NCBI RefSeq assembly: GCF_014305095.1
Contig: NZ_JACRUI010000001.1
Location: 729,695 to 793,694, forward strand
Length of the DNA stretch: 64,000 nucleotides
Reading direction: 5' to 3'
Origin: Flavobacterium kayseriense
GTDB lineage: Bacteria; Bacteroidota; Bacteroidia; Flavobacteriales; Flavobacteriaceae
Below, piece after piece: positions 36,401 to 44,505 of this stretch. A program made the translations under genes and the position numbers. The notes under the pieces were generated by a model. The model ran no database searches. It was given only the letters and a program-made list of their open reading frames with translations, and had not been told where the DNA came from. Position 1 is the stretch's first letter; every line of letters starts with the position of its first letter.

Positions 36401-36832
36401 TTATTCTCAGATGAATACATCAATAATATTAGCGAACGATTGAGTTTGTACAATGAATTGGGTGCCGTTAAAAACGAGGAAGAGTTAATTGTTTTTCAAA
36501 ATAAATTAATTGACCGTTTCGGACCTATGCCACCTCGAGCTATCGCGCTGATGAATAGTATTCGAATTAAGTGGATTGCAACTGGAATCGGAATCGAAAA
36601 GCTCGTGATGAAGCAAGGGAAGATGATTTGTTATTTTGTTTCTGATCAGCAATCGGATTATTACCAGTCGAAACGCTTTAAAAAGGTTTTGGATTTTGTA
36701 CAAAAACGGACTGACATTTGTAAAATGAAAGAGAAACAAACACCAAATGGTTTGCGCTTATTATTGACTTTTGATGATGCAAAAACGACTAGAAAGGCTT
36801 TAGAGATGATGAAGCTGTTGGGAGGAGAGTAA
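33464..36832 (+). CDS. mfd: Transcription-repair coupling factor Mfd
   Basis: Mfd removes RNA polymerase stalled at DNA damage and recruits UvrA. The 1122-residue protein has the UvrB-like N-terminal part (about 1-350) and the RNA-polymerase-interacting CarD-like domain (LSVGDYVTHIDHGIGRF near 435-451). The helicase core shows GDVGFGKTE near 589-597 and DEEQ near 689-692, and the C-terminal TRCF domain starts near 985. Length is normal. The start is a TTG overlapping the end of the lipoprotein gene; no in-frame ATG gives a better N-terminus. Confidence 0.97.
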   Translation: MSKAALFKIFDSSPKIQQIVDRLREQNPVKLHLDGLIGSSISIVIQSLFKKAEHPFLIVLNNKEEAAYYLNDLEQLIGEQDVLFYPGSFRRPYQIEETDNANVLLRAEVLNRINSRKKPAVIVSYPEALFEKVVTRKDLDKNTLKVTVGDKISIDFINEVLFEYEFKRVDFITEPGEFSVRGGIVDVFSFSNDNPYRIEFFGDEVESIRSFDVATQLSIEKQKKITIIPNVENKVFQENRESFLDYISEKTVIFIQNTEDLFLQLDKQFVKAEEAFEKLSKDIKHATPEQLFLNQASFIKRALDFSVVELGSKAVFRTMKKFEFHVQPQPSFNKQFDLLLNNLSENHFNGYKNYLFCSNEAQAKRFHDIFETLDEANSENVRKQYHTIVMPLYQGFIDEENQVICYTDHQIFERYHKFNIKNGYSKKQNITLKELTTLSVGDYVTHIDHGIGRFGGLQKIQVENKTQEAIKLVYADNDIVYVSIHSLHKISKYNGKDGTPPKIYKLGSNAWKVLKQKTKARVKHIAFNLIQLYAKRRLDKGFQFAPDSYLQNELESSFIYEDTPDQMKSTAEVKADMESDRPMDRLVCGDVGFGKTEVAIRAAFKAVDNSKQVAILVPTTILAYQHYRTFTERLKDMPVSVGYLNRFRTAKQKAETLKLLAEGKLDIVIGTHQLVNKNVVFKDLGLLIVDEEQKFGVNVKDKLKTIAANVDTLTLTATPIPRTLQFSLMAARDLSVITTPPPNRYPIETNVVGFSEELIRDAISYEIQRNGQVFFINNRIENIKEIAGMIQRLVPNARVGIGHGQMDGKKLEELMLAFMNGEFDVLIATTIIESGLDVPNANTIFINNANNFGLSDLHQMRGRVGRSNKKAFCYFICPPYSAMTEDARKRIQALEQFSELGSGFNIAMKDLEIRGAGDLLGGEQSGFINEIGFDTYQKIMNEAIEELKENEFKDLYPEENNIETKEYVKDLQIDTDFELLFSDEYINNISERLSLYNELGAVKNEEELIVFQNKLIDRFGPMPPRAIALMNSIRIKWIATGIGIEKLVMKQGKMICYFVSDQQSDYYQSKRFKKVLDFVQKRTDICKMKEKQTPNGLRLLLTFDDAKTTRKALEMMKLLGGE

Positions 36833-36844
36833 AATCTTGTATGT

Positions 36845-37882
36845 CTAATTGAGTAAGTAATCGTACTCTTTTAGTCTTGTAGCTTTTCTAATCTTAAACA
36901 AATCTTCTACATAATACCCATAGTGAACTGTAATGTTCCCATCCTTTACGGTATTGTAAGGAGCAGGGAAACTTTTAGAGATCTCTTCTTGAAACTTCTT
37001 CTCATACTCAAATTCAATTGGTTCGATAAAATCGATATTAATCGGAGCATAGGAGTCAGGAGAAATAGTACTAAATAGTCCTTTAGGTTTTAATGGTGAT
37101 GCCCATCGTCCTTGTTTTGTCATATAAACATCATCAAATAGATATTTCATTTGAACAAATTCTCCCTCAAATTCTAAAACATAGAATAAACAATACTCGT
37201 AGTCACCATAATTAGATTTAAATGGAATGTAATTTTGCTTCGCTGGAGACTCGTGTGCATAGGATGTGAATTGGATAGTGTCTTTTGCATAATCACCATA
37301 AATAACACTAACAACAGCATATTTTGCTATCGTTCTAGAATCTAAAGAAATACCATTGCAATGACTTTGAGGAGAATTCCATAATTTAATTTTCTTTCCA
37401 ATAAATACATGAAGTTTTGAAGGATTTTCTGGATGTGTCGGCCAGACTTCACATGGTTCTAAAACTAAGTTCACAGTGATTCTTTTCTGTTTTAGCAAAT
37501 CACTAACTAAGTATTTTTTTGTGGTGTGGTCAGTAGATTCAAAAAATAGGGAATCTGATAACTTGGCTCGTATTTCAAAATTACCTAAAGTATCTGTTTT
37601 CGTTCTAAATTCTTTGTTATTTAAAAATTGTTGAATTATTTCTGAGCTTTCATTAGCTTTCTTGTAAGAGTCGGTATCTCGATCTCTAAATTTAGAAGTC
37701 GCTCTCCAATTATTGTATAAAGATTTATTAATTTTTCTTAATTTATTTATGGTGTCATTTTTAGTCACATAAACGATTGGGTCACCCAGTTTAGTTGAAT
37801 TTAGTGCTTGTCCTTTTATTACTACTTCTTGTGAAAAAAGTAATTGTAATGAGAATAAAAATAGAATGATATATTTTTTCAA
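36845..37882 (-). CDS. Hypothetical exported protein
   Basis: The 346-residue protein has a signal peptide (KKYIILFLFSLQLLFSQ). A short segment resembles the start of a carboxypeptidase-regulatory-like beta domain (VVIKGQALNSTKLGDPIVYV), and a long unassigned mixed region follows. A TTG at 37882 gives a normal signal peptide; the next upstream start (37936) would add 18 basic residues. It is convergent with mfd (12-base gap). No family recognised. The 269-base gap to the next gene shows only the promoter given at 38104-38135. Confidence 0.65.
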   Translation of the reverse strand: MKKYIILFLFSLQLLFSQEVVIKGQALNSTKLGDPIVYVTKNDTINKLRKINKSLYNNWRATSKFRDRDTDSYKKANESSEIIQQFLNNKEFRTKTDTLGNFEIRAKLSDSLFFESTDHTTKKYLVSDLLKQKRITVNLVLEPCEVWPTHPENPSKLHVFIGKKIKLWNSPQSHCNGISLDSRTIAKYAVVSVIYGDYAKDTIQFTSYAHESPAKQNYIPFKSNYGDYEYCLFYVLEFEGEFVQMKYLFDDVYMTKQGRWASPLKPKGLFSTISPDSYAPINIDFIEPIEFEYEKKFQEEISKSFPAPYNTVKDGNITVHYGYYVEDLFKIRKATRLKEYDYLLN

Positions 37883-38103
37883 CTTATGATTTTTTAGTAA
37901 TCTTAAAGGTATATTTTTCTTTTGTCTTTTAAGCAATCGAAGTTACTGTTGTTGTTGTATTACTAGAAAATGATAGTTAATCAATGAAGGAGTATTAACG
38001 AGAAAGCTTTTACGTAATGAATACTATTTGATAGATTTAACCTCTTACTTTTGTGCTTTAGGTGTATAAACCTTTAAAAAGAAGTTAAAACATTGTAAAC
38101 TAG

Positions 38104-38135
38104 TTGTTTTAGTTATTTCTGTTTTGCTATATTTG
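38104..38135 (+). promoter_or_regulatory. Promoter of small gene at 38152
   Basis: TTG at 38104-38106, 21 bases of spacer and TATATTTG at 38128-38135. The start codon is 16 bases downstream. Confidence 0.65.
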
Positions 38136-38151
38136 ATGTAAATAATTGGAT

Positions 38152-38421
38152 ATGAATATTACAGCCGAAAAATCGTTTTTAATTGACTTGCTTCAAAACA
38201 GCACTGATATTGATTTTATTCACAAAGTAAAGAGCTTTATTTTGAAAGAAATCGACGCCAATGAATCATCACCTAAAAACAGTGATTTGTTGAAGATGGA
38301 TTCAGGCACTGGCCTTAATAATGTGGACAATGAGAGTCCGCTTGAGGTTCAGAAAATCATTGAAGTTTGGACAGATTACACGCAATATTTTAGATCGTCA
38401 CCTAAAGTAGATTCCAAGTAG
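38152..38421 (+). CDS. Small hypothetical protein
   Basis: The 89-residue soluble protein has a predicted helical N-terminus (AEKSFLIDLLQNSTDIDFIHKVKSFILKEI), a Ser/Asn-rich middle and a short C-terminal helix. No family is recognised. It has a good promoter match and a terminator at 38512-38541, so it looks like a real single-gene unit. The N-terminal helix pattern resembles short antitoxin-like or regulatory proteins, but no partner gene is adjacent. Confidence 0.6.
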   Translation: MNITAEKSFLIDLLQNSTDIDFIHKVKSFILKEIDANESSPKNSDLLKMDSGTGLNNVDNESPLEVQKIIEVWTDYTQYFRSSPKVDSK

Positions 38422-38511
38422 CAGTATGGCATGATGTTAAATGTTGCGTATATTAGTTGCGTTTCGTTATGCAATTTATGCCTAGTTATAAATATTAGTT
38501 TACAAACAAGA

Positions 38512-38541
38512 AAGCCGTCAGTTAAAACTAACGGCTTTTTT
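38512..38541 (+). terminator. Rho-independent terminator
   Basis: AAGCCGT (38512-38518) pairs with ACGGCTT (38531-38537), extended by AGT/ACT after one mismatch, with a T-run following on the plus strand. Confidence 0.75.
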
Positions 38542-38562
38542 GTATTACTCTATTTTGAAATC

Positions 38563-39219
38563 TTAGTTTTTCAAATCCTTGATTACCTTGAAAGCAACAT
38601 CCACCTGTTCCTCGCTTACTAAAATTGTGAACTCATTAGAAGTTGAAATTACTTCATTGATAATGATACCTTCCCAAGCTAAACGTTGAAAAATAAAATA
38701 ATAAATACCTGGAACTACAATATTTTCTTTTGGTAACTTAACTGTGATAGAAGCTAAATTCTCTAATTTCTGAATCAGCTTTTCGTTTGCAAAATGTTTT
38801 TCAACTAATGCATTTACGCTATTACTTAAAACAATATTGATTTCGTTTACTCCTCTGGATGAGGTATAAAACACATCTGGAAAGCCATTGATGTCCGAAA
38901 TTAATTCGGCTTGCTTGTTGAGAACTGTTTCAGATACTGCAAATGTATAATCAGTTAATGCTGACCGAACCGTTATCTCACCAATATTTTTTATTACTTT
39001 ATTGATTTTATGATTCAGTCTAAAGTCTAATTCTTCCGTTAATCGCTTAAGCGCCATTACAACAGCTCCTTGTTTTACTTCTTTGCCAAATTCACTTTCC
39101 AGCTCCGACATAATATTCCGAGAAAGTGAAGTCAAATTGATAATGCCAAGTGATAATGCATTCAACAAAAATGGTTTAGTTTTAATGTAATTTTCGACAA
39201 TAGATGAAACGGTTTTCAT
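38563..39219 (-). CDS. ACT-domain regulatory protein (short aspartokinase-like)
   Basis: The 218-residue protein has an N-terminal helical, winged-helix-like region (about 1-65, with LSRNIMSELESEFGKEVKQGAVVMALKRL). Two ACT-like betaalphabeta repeats follow (about 78-140 and 152-216, with ITVKLPKENIVVPGIYYFIFQRLAWEGIIINEVISTS). Relatives are sometimes annotated as aspartate kinase, but no kinase domain is present here. It is plausibly an amino-acid-sensing regulator, inferred from domains only. Two candidate promoters precede it. Confidence 0.72.
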   Translation of the reverse strand: MKTVSSIVENYIKTKPFLLNALSLGIINLTSLSRNIMSELESEFGKEVKQGAVVMALKRLTEELDFRLNHKINKVIKNIGEITVRSALTDYTFAVSETVLNKQAELISDINGFPDVFYTSSRGVNEINIVLSNSVNALVEKHFANEKLIQKLENLASITVKLPKENIVVPGIYYFIFQRLAWEGIIINEVISTSNEFTILVSEEQVDVAFKVIKDLKN

Positions 39220-39285
39220 AATGCGTTTGTTGTTTGTACTTAAATGTAGTAGTTATTTATTATGTGGTTGTGTTAAAAACGTATG

Positions 39286-39320
39286 CAAATATAAATAAAA
39301 AACAATTTGTTACAAATATA
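39286..39320 (-). promoter_or_regulatory. Overlapping promoter elements of the ACT-domain gene
   Basis: On the minus strand TATATTTG occurs twice, at 39313-39320 and 39286-39293. The TTTG of the upstream copy (39313-39316) stands exactly 19 bases before the downstream -7, so it can serve as its -33. The transcript leader would be about 60 bases. Confidence 0.6.
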
Positions 39321-39337
39321 ACAATGAAAAAAATACA

Positions 39338-39697
39338 TTAAAAGTGATAAAAAGCGTCGATAAGGTGTTCAATTACAAAGGATTTCCCTTCTTTATGGAC
39401 AGCTATGATATCAAAACGCACATTAAGGTCAAGGTTTTCTTGGTTCACATAGGCGTCAATTGCCTTGGTAAGAAGTTGTATTTTTTTTGGTTTTACAAAG
39501 TCTTGTGGCAACCCAAACTCTAACGATGACCTGGTTTTAACTTCAATGACCGCTAGGATTGTTTCTTTTTGAGCAATAATATCCACTTCGGCTTTTTGAA
39601 AAGTCCAATTTGTAGCTAAAATTGTGTAGCCGTCTTTTTGTAAAAATTCAACGGCTAATTCTTCTCCTAATTTACCTAATTCATTATGTTCAGCCAT
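39338..39697 (-). CDS. YraN/UPF0102 family putative endonuclease
   Basis: The 119-residue protein matches the UPF0102 (YraN) family, with its PD-(D/E)XK-like nuclease signature: GKLGEELAVEFL near 7-18, E in KAEVDIIAQ near 36-44, and VIEVKTRSS near 50-58. The cellular role is unproven; a Holliday-junction or DNA-processing nuclease is suggested for the fold. Length is standard. It follows the LD-carboxypeptidase gene by 39 bases. Confidence 0.93.
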   Translation of the reverse strand: MAEHNELGKLGEELAVEFLQKDGYTILATNWTFQKAEVDIIAQKETILAVIEVKTRSSLEFGLPQDFVKPKKIQLLTKAIDAYVNQENLDLNVRFDIIAVHKEGKSFVIEHLIDAFYHF

Positions 39698-39736
39698 AAT
39701 TAAGTAGTTTTATGATCTTGCATATAATGTTCTAAT

Positions 39737-40771
39737 CTACTTTATAAATATAAGGGCGCTTTTAGTTGGAGTAACTTCCATTGAAACGGTACTACCTAAA
39801 ATCAATGCTCTATTGTCTTGTATGTGTCCTGCAGGAAAATTGTAAATAATCGGAATAGTGTAATTTTTGGTTATATCCTCGATAATTTGGACTGCATTTT
39901 TCCCCCATGGAATGTCATTATCTTTCATTTTGGTCATCGAACCAACAACAATTCCTTTAATGCTTTCTAGACAACCATTGCGCTTAAGATTCATCATCAT
40001 GCGATCAATATGGTACAGATATTCATCTAAGTCTTCGATAAATAAAATTTTATCACGGCAATCAATAGCTGATGGAGAGCCCAATAAACTGTATAGTATA
40101 GATAGGTTGCCACCGACTAATTCTCCACTAGCTTTCCCTATTTTATTCATGGGAGCGGTTGTTATTTCGTATTCTAGTTTGTTTCCAAAAAGTGAAAGAC
40201 GCAAGGTCTCTATCGCTTCTTTTGTCGCTCTAGGAACGGTAATTGGCATAACTCCATGAATTGTTTTAAACCCCATTGTGTTAAGATGATTGTGTAAAAC
40301 GGTAATATCGCTAAAGCCAACAATCCATTTAGGATGTTGCTTGAATTTGGTAAAATCAAGTAAATCAATGATTCGGACCGTTCCATAACCTCCTTTTACA
40401 CACCAAATTGCTTTTATATTTGGATTATCTAATTGCTGCTGAAAATCAGCGGCGCGTTGTTCATCTGTCCCTGCAAGCTGGTTGTTGTCTAGACCTATGG
40501 TTTTCCCAATAACCACTTCAAGTCCCCAACTGTGTAGTAAATCTATCGCTGGTTTTAAATTATTATCTACATTTTTTCGAGCAGTTGCAAGTATAGCTAC
40601 GGTGTCTCCTTTTTGTAAATTAGTTGGTGTGGTCATTGTTATTTGAGATTGGCTTGTTGTGGAATAAATAATGAGGAAGAATAGAAATAACTTAGAAAGA
40701 ATAAAATTCTTGACTGAAAGTAAAAAATGAGGTTTATTCATAGTAAAATTTCCAATTCTATTAATTTTCAT
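39737..40771 (-). CDS. LD-carboxypeptidase (S66 family)
   Basis: S66 enzymes remove the terminal D-Ala from tetrapeptide muropeptides in murein recycling. The 344-residue protein has GDTVAILATARK near 54-65, WCVKGGYGTVRIIDLLDF near 123-140, the nucleophile region GFSDITVLH near 152-160, and later GNLSILYSLLGSP and the His-containing YNFPAGHI near 313. An N-terminal hydrophobic stretch (FILSKLFLFFLIIY) suggests export, whereas many relatives are cytoplasmic. ATGs at 40771 and 40741 both keep this segment. Confidence 0.88.
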   Translation of the reverse strand: MKINRIGNFTMNKPHFLLSVKNFILSKLFLFFLIIYSTTSQSQITMTTPTNLQKGDTVAILATARKNVDNNLKPAIDLLHSWGLEVVIGKTIGLDNNQLAGTDEQRAADFQQQLDNPNIKAIWCVKGGYGTVRIIDLLDFTKFKQHPKWIVGFSDITVLHNHLNTMGFKTIHGVMPITVPRATKEAIETLRLSLFGNKLEYEITTAPMNKIGKASGELVGGNLSILYSLLGSPSAIDCRDKILFIEDLDEYLYHIDRMMMNLKRNGCLESIKGIVVGSMTKMKDNDIPWGKNAVQIIEDITKNYTIPIIYNFPAGHIQDNRALILGSTVSMEVTPTKSALIFIK

Positions 40772-40790
40772 TGGCTGTACTGCCTAAAAG

Positions 40791-40798
40791 CAAATATA
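40791..40798 (-). promoter_or_regulatory. -7 element of the LD-carboxypeptidase gene
   Basis: On the minus strand TATATTTG is an exact TAnnTTTG match 20 bases before the 40771 ATG. No -33 match is seen. Confidence 0.5.
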
Positions 40799-40879
40799 GC
40801 CATTTTCGAAAATAATTGTCGTTTTCTTGTGTAAATGAAGTATTTTTACTTCAAAAGGATGTGTTAATTGTTGCTAATT

Positions 40880-41989
40880 ATGGTAAAATATATAGGTACA
40901 CTATTGTTGTTACTGGTTTTCTTAGGACCAAATTGCTTTGCTCAACAAAAAAATTATCGCATCCATACCGTCGCCTTTTATAATTTCGAAAATCTTTTTG
41001 ATACCATTAATGATCCTGCAACGAACGATGATGAATGGACGCCAAAAGGAGCTCAACATTGGACATCTAAAAAATACCATCAAAAATTAGAGAGCTTATC
41101 AAAAGTTTTATTAGAGATAGGTTCTGCCGAGAATACTAATTCACCCACATTTATAGGTTGTTCAGAGATCGAGAATCGCGGTGTTCTAGAGGATTTAATT
41201 AAACATCCAAAACTTATTCCTAAAGATTACGGAATCATCCATTTTGATTCCCCAGATAAACGTGGTATTGATGTGGCTTTGCTTTACCAACGCAAGTATT
41301 TCCGTCCTACATCCTACACTAATATTCCGTTATATGTTTACAAGAAGGAACTGCCAGCCGAGTTGCCTGTAGTTGTGACGGCCGCTGACAAGTCTGATGA
41401 TGTTTTAGAAATCAATTATCAAAATAATCGTGTATTTACTAGGGACCAACTTTTGATAACCGGATTTCTGGATGACGAGGAGATTCATATTATTGTAAAT
41501 CACTGGCCTTCAAGATCTGGTGGTGAGAAAAAATCAAGTCCGTTTAGAGAGGCCGCAGGTGCCTTAAATCGAAAAATTATAGACTCACTACAACGTATAA
41601 ATAGCGATGCAAAAATAATTACACTTGGAGATCTCAACGATGGACCGTTTAATAATAGTGTCAAAAAAGCATTAGGTGCCAAAGCTAAAAAAGCAGAGGT
41701 GCCACCCTTGGGAATCTATAATCCTTTTGAAGAAATGGCTAACAAAGGTTTAGGAACCATTGCGTTTAGAGATTCATGGGATATCTTCGATCAGATTATG
41801 GTATCTCAAACTTTAATAGAGAGTGACTTTTCGTCTTATCGCTATTGGAAGGCGGGTATTTACAACAAACCTTTTTTAGTGCAAACATCAGGGCAATACA
41901 AAGGATATCCCAAACGGCATTCCGTTTCTGAGGTTGGTTTTAGTGATCACTTTCCCGTTTACATTTATTTAATCAAGGAAGCCAAATAA
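40880..41989 (+). CDS. Exported endonuclease/exonuclease/phosphatase-fold protein
   Basis: The 369-residue protein has a signal peptide (LLLLLVFLGPNCFAQQ) and the EEP fold: FYNFENLFDT near 34-43, EIENRGVL near 97 (metal-binding Glu), DKRGIDVALLY, NHWPSRSGG near 207-215, LGDLNDGP near 253-260 and SDHFPVY near the end (catalytic Asp/His). It is probably a periplasmic nuclease or phosphodiesterase. Relatives in Bacteroidota are similarly exported. ATG 40880 is chosen over a TTG 12 bases upstream. Confidence 0.9.
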   Translation: MVKYIGTLLLLLVFLGPNCFAQQKNYRIHTVAFYNFENLFDTINDPATNDDEWTPKGAQHWTSKKYHQKLESLSKVLLEIGSAENTNSPTFIGCSEIENRGVLEDLIKHPKLIPKDYGIIHFDSPDKRGIDVALLYQRKYFRPTSYTNIPLYVYKKELPAELPVVVTAADKSDDVLEINYQNNRVFTRDQLLITGFLDDEEIHIIVNHWPSRSGGEKKSSPFREAAGALNRKIIDSLQRINSDAKIITLGDLNDGPFNNSVKKALGAKAKKAEVPPLGIYNPFEEMANKGLGTIAFRDSWDIFDQIMVSQTLIESDFSSYRYWKAGIYNKPFLVQTSGQYKGYPKRHSVSEVGFSDHFPVYIYLIKEAK

Positions 41990-42070
41990 ATTAATACTTT
42001 ATGACTTTGTAAACCAAGCATCACAAAGCTTTTTAGTAAATTAGCGTAACTAAACAATAAGTCAAGAATC

Positions 42071-42607
42071 ATGGCAATAGCAAAACCCTTTAACCTTACA
42101 AAGTGGATTGAGGAAAACCGTCAATTACTAAAACCGCCGGTGGGTAACAAGAATATATATAAAGAATCTGGTGATTATATCGTTATGGTGGTAGCAGGAC
42201 CAAATGCCCGTAAAGACTATCACTACAATGAAACGGAGGAGTTGTTTTACCAGTTGGAAGGCAGTATAAAAGTTGTCATTCAAGAAGATGGAGTCCGTAA
42301 AGAAATGGAATTGAATGCCGGCGATATGTACTTGCATCCCGCAAAAACACCTCATTCTCCAGTTCGATCTCAGGGTTCAATTGGGTTGGTTTTCGAGCGC
42401 AAACGTGCTGGTCAAGGATTTGTGGATGGACTACTATGGTTTTGTGATAATTGCAATCATAAACTGCACGAAGTGTATTTTGAATTAAACGATATCGAAA
42501 AAGATTTTTTACCTCATTTCGAACACTATTATGGATCGAAGGATTTAAGAACCTGTACGTCCTGTGGCACCGTTATGGAGGTTGATCCTCGATTCGTGGC
42601 CAAATAG
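42071..42607 (+). CDS. nbaC: 3-hydroxyanthranilate 3,4-dioxygenase
   Basis: This enzyme opens the ring of 3-hydroxyanthranilate in the kynurenine pathway, feeding either quinolinate/NAD synthesis or full tryptophan breakdown. In the 178-residue cupin the iron ligands fall at His51, Glu57 and His95. A rubredoxin-like site has Cys125/Cys128 and Cys162/Cys165. These positions agree with the characterised bacterial enzyme as I remember it. No other kynurenine-pathway gene lies in the window. A structured repeat (copy 3) begins nine bases after the stop. Confidence 0.96.
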   Translation: MAIAKPFNLTKWIEENRQLLKPPVGNKNIYKESGDYIVMVVAGPNARKDYHYNETEELFYQLEGSIKVVIQEDGVRKEMELNAGDMYLHPAKTPHSPVRSQGSIGLVFERKRAGQGFVDGLLWFCDNCNHKLHEVYFELNDIEKDFLPHFEHYYGSKDLRTCTSCGTVMEVDPRFVAK

Positions 42608-42615
42608 GTTTTTTT

Positions 42616-42695
42616 AGGAGCTAATTCCCGCTGTTCGTTGTATCTATTCCTTCTTAAAGAAATCAGGAATAGGATGCCACTTCCATCGGGGCTAG
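42616..42695 (+). repeat. Structured 3'-region repeat (family A), copy 3
   Basis: The outer helix is AGC (42619-42621) plus CCCG (42627-42630) with CGGG (42687-42690) plus GCT (42691-42693). The inner hairpin is CTATTCCT (42644-42651) with AGGAATAG (42665-42672), eight perfect pairs. The joining segments CTGTTCGTTGTAT and GATGCCACTTCCAT are conserved. A T-tract precedes it. The remaining bases to 42838 are featureless AT-rich DNA. Confidence 0.82.
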
Positions 42696-42838
42696 GATTG
42701 TACTGGTCAATGAAGCGATAGTCTAAATCATATTTTAAGTCAAATTTTGATCAAAATAGGATAGTAGAAACTTAATTATTTTAGTTTCATCATAGGGTGT
42801 ATTTCACTGCTAGATTCTTACTATTCAACTTGAAACAC

Positions 42839-42846
42839 TATATTTG
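42839..42846 (+). promoter_or_regulatory. -7 element of the ALDH7 gene
   Basis: TATATTTG is an exact TAnnTTTG match 36 bases before the ATG at 42883. No -33 match at standard spacing. Confidence 0.5.
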
Positions 42847-42882
42847 TGTATAAATACAACAATTTTAACCAAAAAAGTTACA

Positions 42883-44436
42883 ATGATAACAATAGCAAAT
42901 CAATTCGGTATGAAAGAAGCTTTAGCTCAATTGGGTATAAAGGACGTAAATGAAGGAACTTCGACAGGACTTAATCACTTTTCAGACGGAGAAATTCTCG
43001 AAAGTTATTCACCTGTAGATGGTCAATTGATAGCAAAAGTTAAAACAACCACTGCTGCTGATTATGAAAAAGTAATGGAATCAGCAACAGCTGCTTTCAA
43101 AACTTTTAGAACCATGCCAGCACCGCAACGTGGAGAAATTGTACGTCAGTTTGGTGAGAAATTGCGTAAAAATAAGGAAGCTTTAGGGAAACTGGTTTCG
43201 TATGAAATGGGTAAATCACTGCAAGAAGGTTATGGCGAAGTACAAGAGATGATTGATATTTGTGACTTTGCAGTAGGACTTTCTCGTCAGTTGCACGGCT
43301 TAACCATGCACTCAGAACGTCCAGGACATCGTATGTATGAGCAATACCATCCAATGGGAGTAGTTGGAATTATTTCGGCGTTTAACTTTCCAGTTGCCGT
43401 TTGGGCTTGGAACACAGCCTTGGCATGGATTTGTGGCGATGTTTGCGTTTGGAAACCATCAGAGAAAACCCCACTTTGTGGTATAGCTTGTCAAAATATT
43501 ATTGCAGAAGTTATCAAGGAAAATAATTTACCAGAAGGAATTTCTTGTTTAATAAATGGAGATTATAAAGTTGGTGAGATGATGACAAGTGATAAACGTG
43601 TGCCATTAATTTCAGCTACAGGTTCTACTCGCATGGGTAAAATTGTAGCGCAAACTGTTGCAGGTCGTTTAGGGAGATCGTTATTAGAGCTTGGTGGTAA
43701 CAATGCTATCATAGTAACACCAGATGCAGATATCAAGATGACCGTAATAGGAGCTGTTTTTGGAGCGGTTGGTACTGCTGGTCAACGTTGTACTTCTACA
43801 CGTCGTTTAATCATTCACGAAAGTATTTATGATAAAGTGAGAGAAGCACTGGTTTCGGCTTACGGTCAGTTGCGTATAGGGAATCCATTAGACGAAAACA
43901 ATCACGTAGGTCCAGTAATTGATACACATGCCGTTCAAATGTACAATCATGCTTTGGCAAAAGTAGTTGCCGAAGGTGGAAATATATTAGTTGAAGGTGG
44001 AGTTCTTACTGGCGAAGGATATGAAAGTGGTTGTTATGTGAAACCCGCAATTGCTGAGGCAGATAATTCTTTTGAGATTGTACAGCACGAAACTTTTGCC
44101 CCTGTATTGTACTTGCTTAAATACTCCGGTACTGTAGAGGATGCATTGGCAATTCAAAATGGAGTAGCACAAGGTTTATCATCGGCTATTATGACTAATA
44201 ATTTGCGTGAAGCCGAATTGTTTTTATCTGTAGTTGGATCTGATTGCGGAATTGCAAATGTGAATATTGGAACTTCGGGAGCAGAAATAGGTGGTGCTTT
44301 TGGTGGAGAAAAAGAAACTGGTGGAGGAAGAGAATCAGGATCTGATGCCTGGAAGGTATATATGAGACGCCAGACCAATACAATTAATTACACAACGAGT
44401 TTACCGCTAGCACAAGGGATAAAGTTCGATTTGTAG
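42883..44436 (+). CDS. amaB: Alpha-aminoadipic semialdehyde dehydrogenase-like (ALDH7 family)
   Basis: The 517-residue NAD-dependent aldehyde dehydrogenase has the catalytic Glu in LELGGNNA near 268-275 and Cys in GQRCTSTRR near 300-308. The C-terminal signature GTSGAEIGGAFGGEKETGGG followed by RESGSDAWKVYMRR is specific to family ALDH7 (antiquitin/AmaB). Such enzymes oxidise alpha-aminoadipate semialdehyde in lysine breakdown and also detoxify aldehydes. The upstream dioxygenase might suggest aminomuconate semialdehyde as substrate, but that enzyme is of a different ALDH family. It has its own promoter and terminator. Confidence 0.88.
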   Translation: MITIANQFGMKEALAQLGIKDVNEGTSTGLNHFSDGEILESYSPVDGQLIAKVKTTTAADYEKVMESATAAFKTFRTMPAPQRGEIVRQFGEKLRKNKEALGKLVSYEMGKSLQEGYGEVQEMIDICDFAVGLSRQLHGLTMHSERPGHRMYEQYHPMGVVGIISAFNFPVAVWAWNTALAWICGDVCVWKPSEKTPLCGIACQNIIAEVIKENNLPEGISCLINGDYKVGEMMTSDKRVPLISATGSTRMGKIVAQTVAGRLGRSLLELGGNNAIIVTPDADIKMTVIGAVFGAVGTAGQRCTSTRRLIIHESIYDKVREALVSAYGQLRIGNPLDENNHVGPVIDTHAVQMYNHALAKVVAEGGNILVEGGVLTGEGYESGCYVKPAIAEADNSFEIVQHETFAPVLYLLKYSGTVEDALAIQNGVAQGLSSAIMTNNLREAELFLSVVGSDCGIANVNIGTSGAEIGGAFGGEKETGGGRESGSDAWKVYMRRQTNTINYTTSLPLAQGIKFDL

Positions 44437-44451
44437 TTCAATTGTAAACAT

Positions 44452-44489
44452 AAAAAAAGGCAATTTGATTTTTCAAATTGCCTTTTTTT
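44452..44489. terminator. Bidirectional terminator
   Basis: AAAAAAAGGCAATTTGA (44452-44468) pairs with TCAAATTGCCTTTTTTT (44473-44489) around four T residues, between convergent genes. Confidence 0.92.
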
Positions 44490-44505
44490 ATGTTTTTGAA
44501 CGACT

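Noticed and set aside
38563-39219. Aspartate kinase
   Set aside because: The ACT-like repeats fit, but the protein is too short and lacks the kinase domain.
42883-44436. Aminomuconate semialdehyde dehydrogenase by neighbourhood
   Set aside because: The C-terminal signature is that of ALDH7, a different family.
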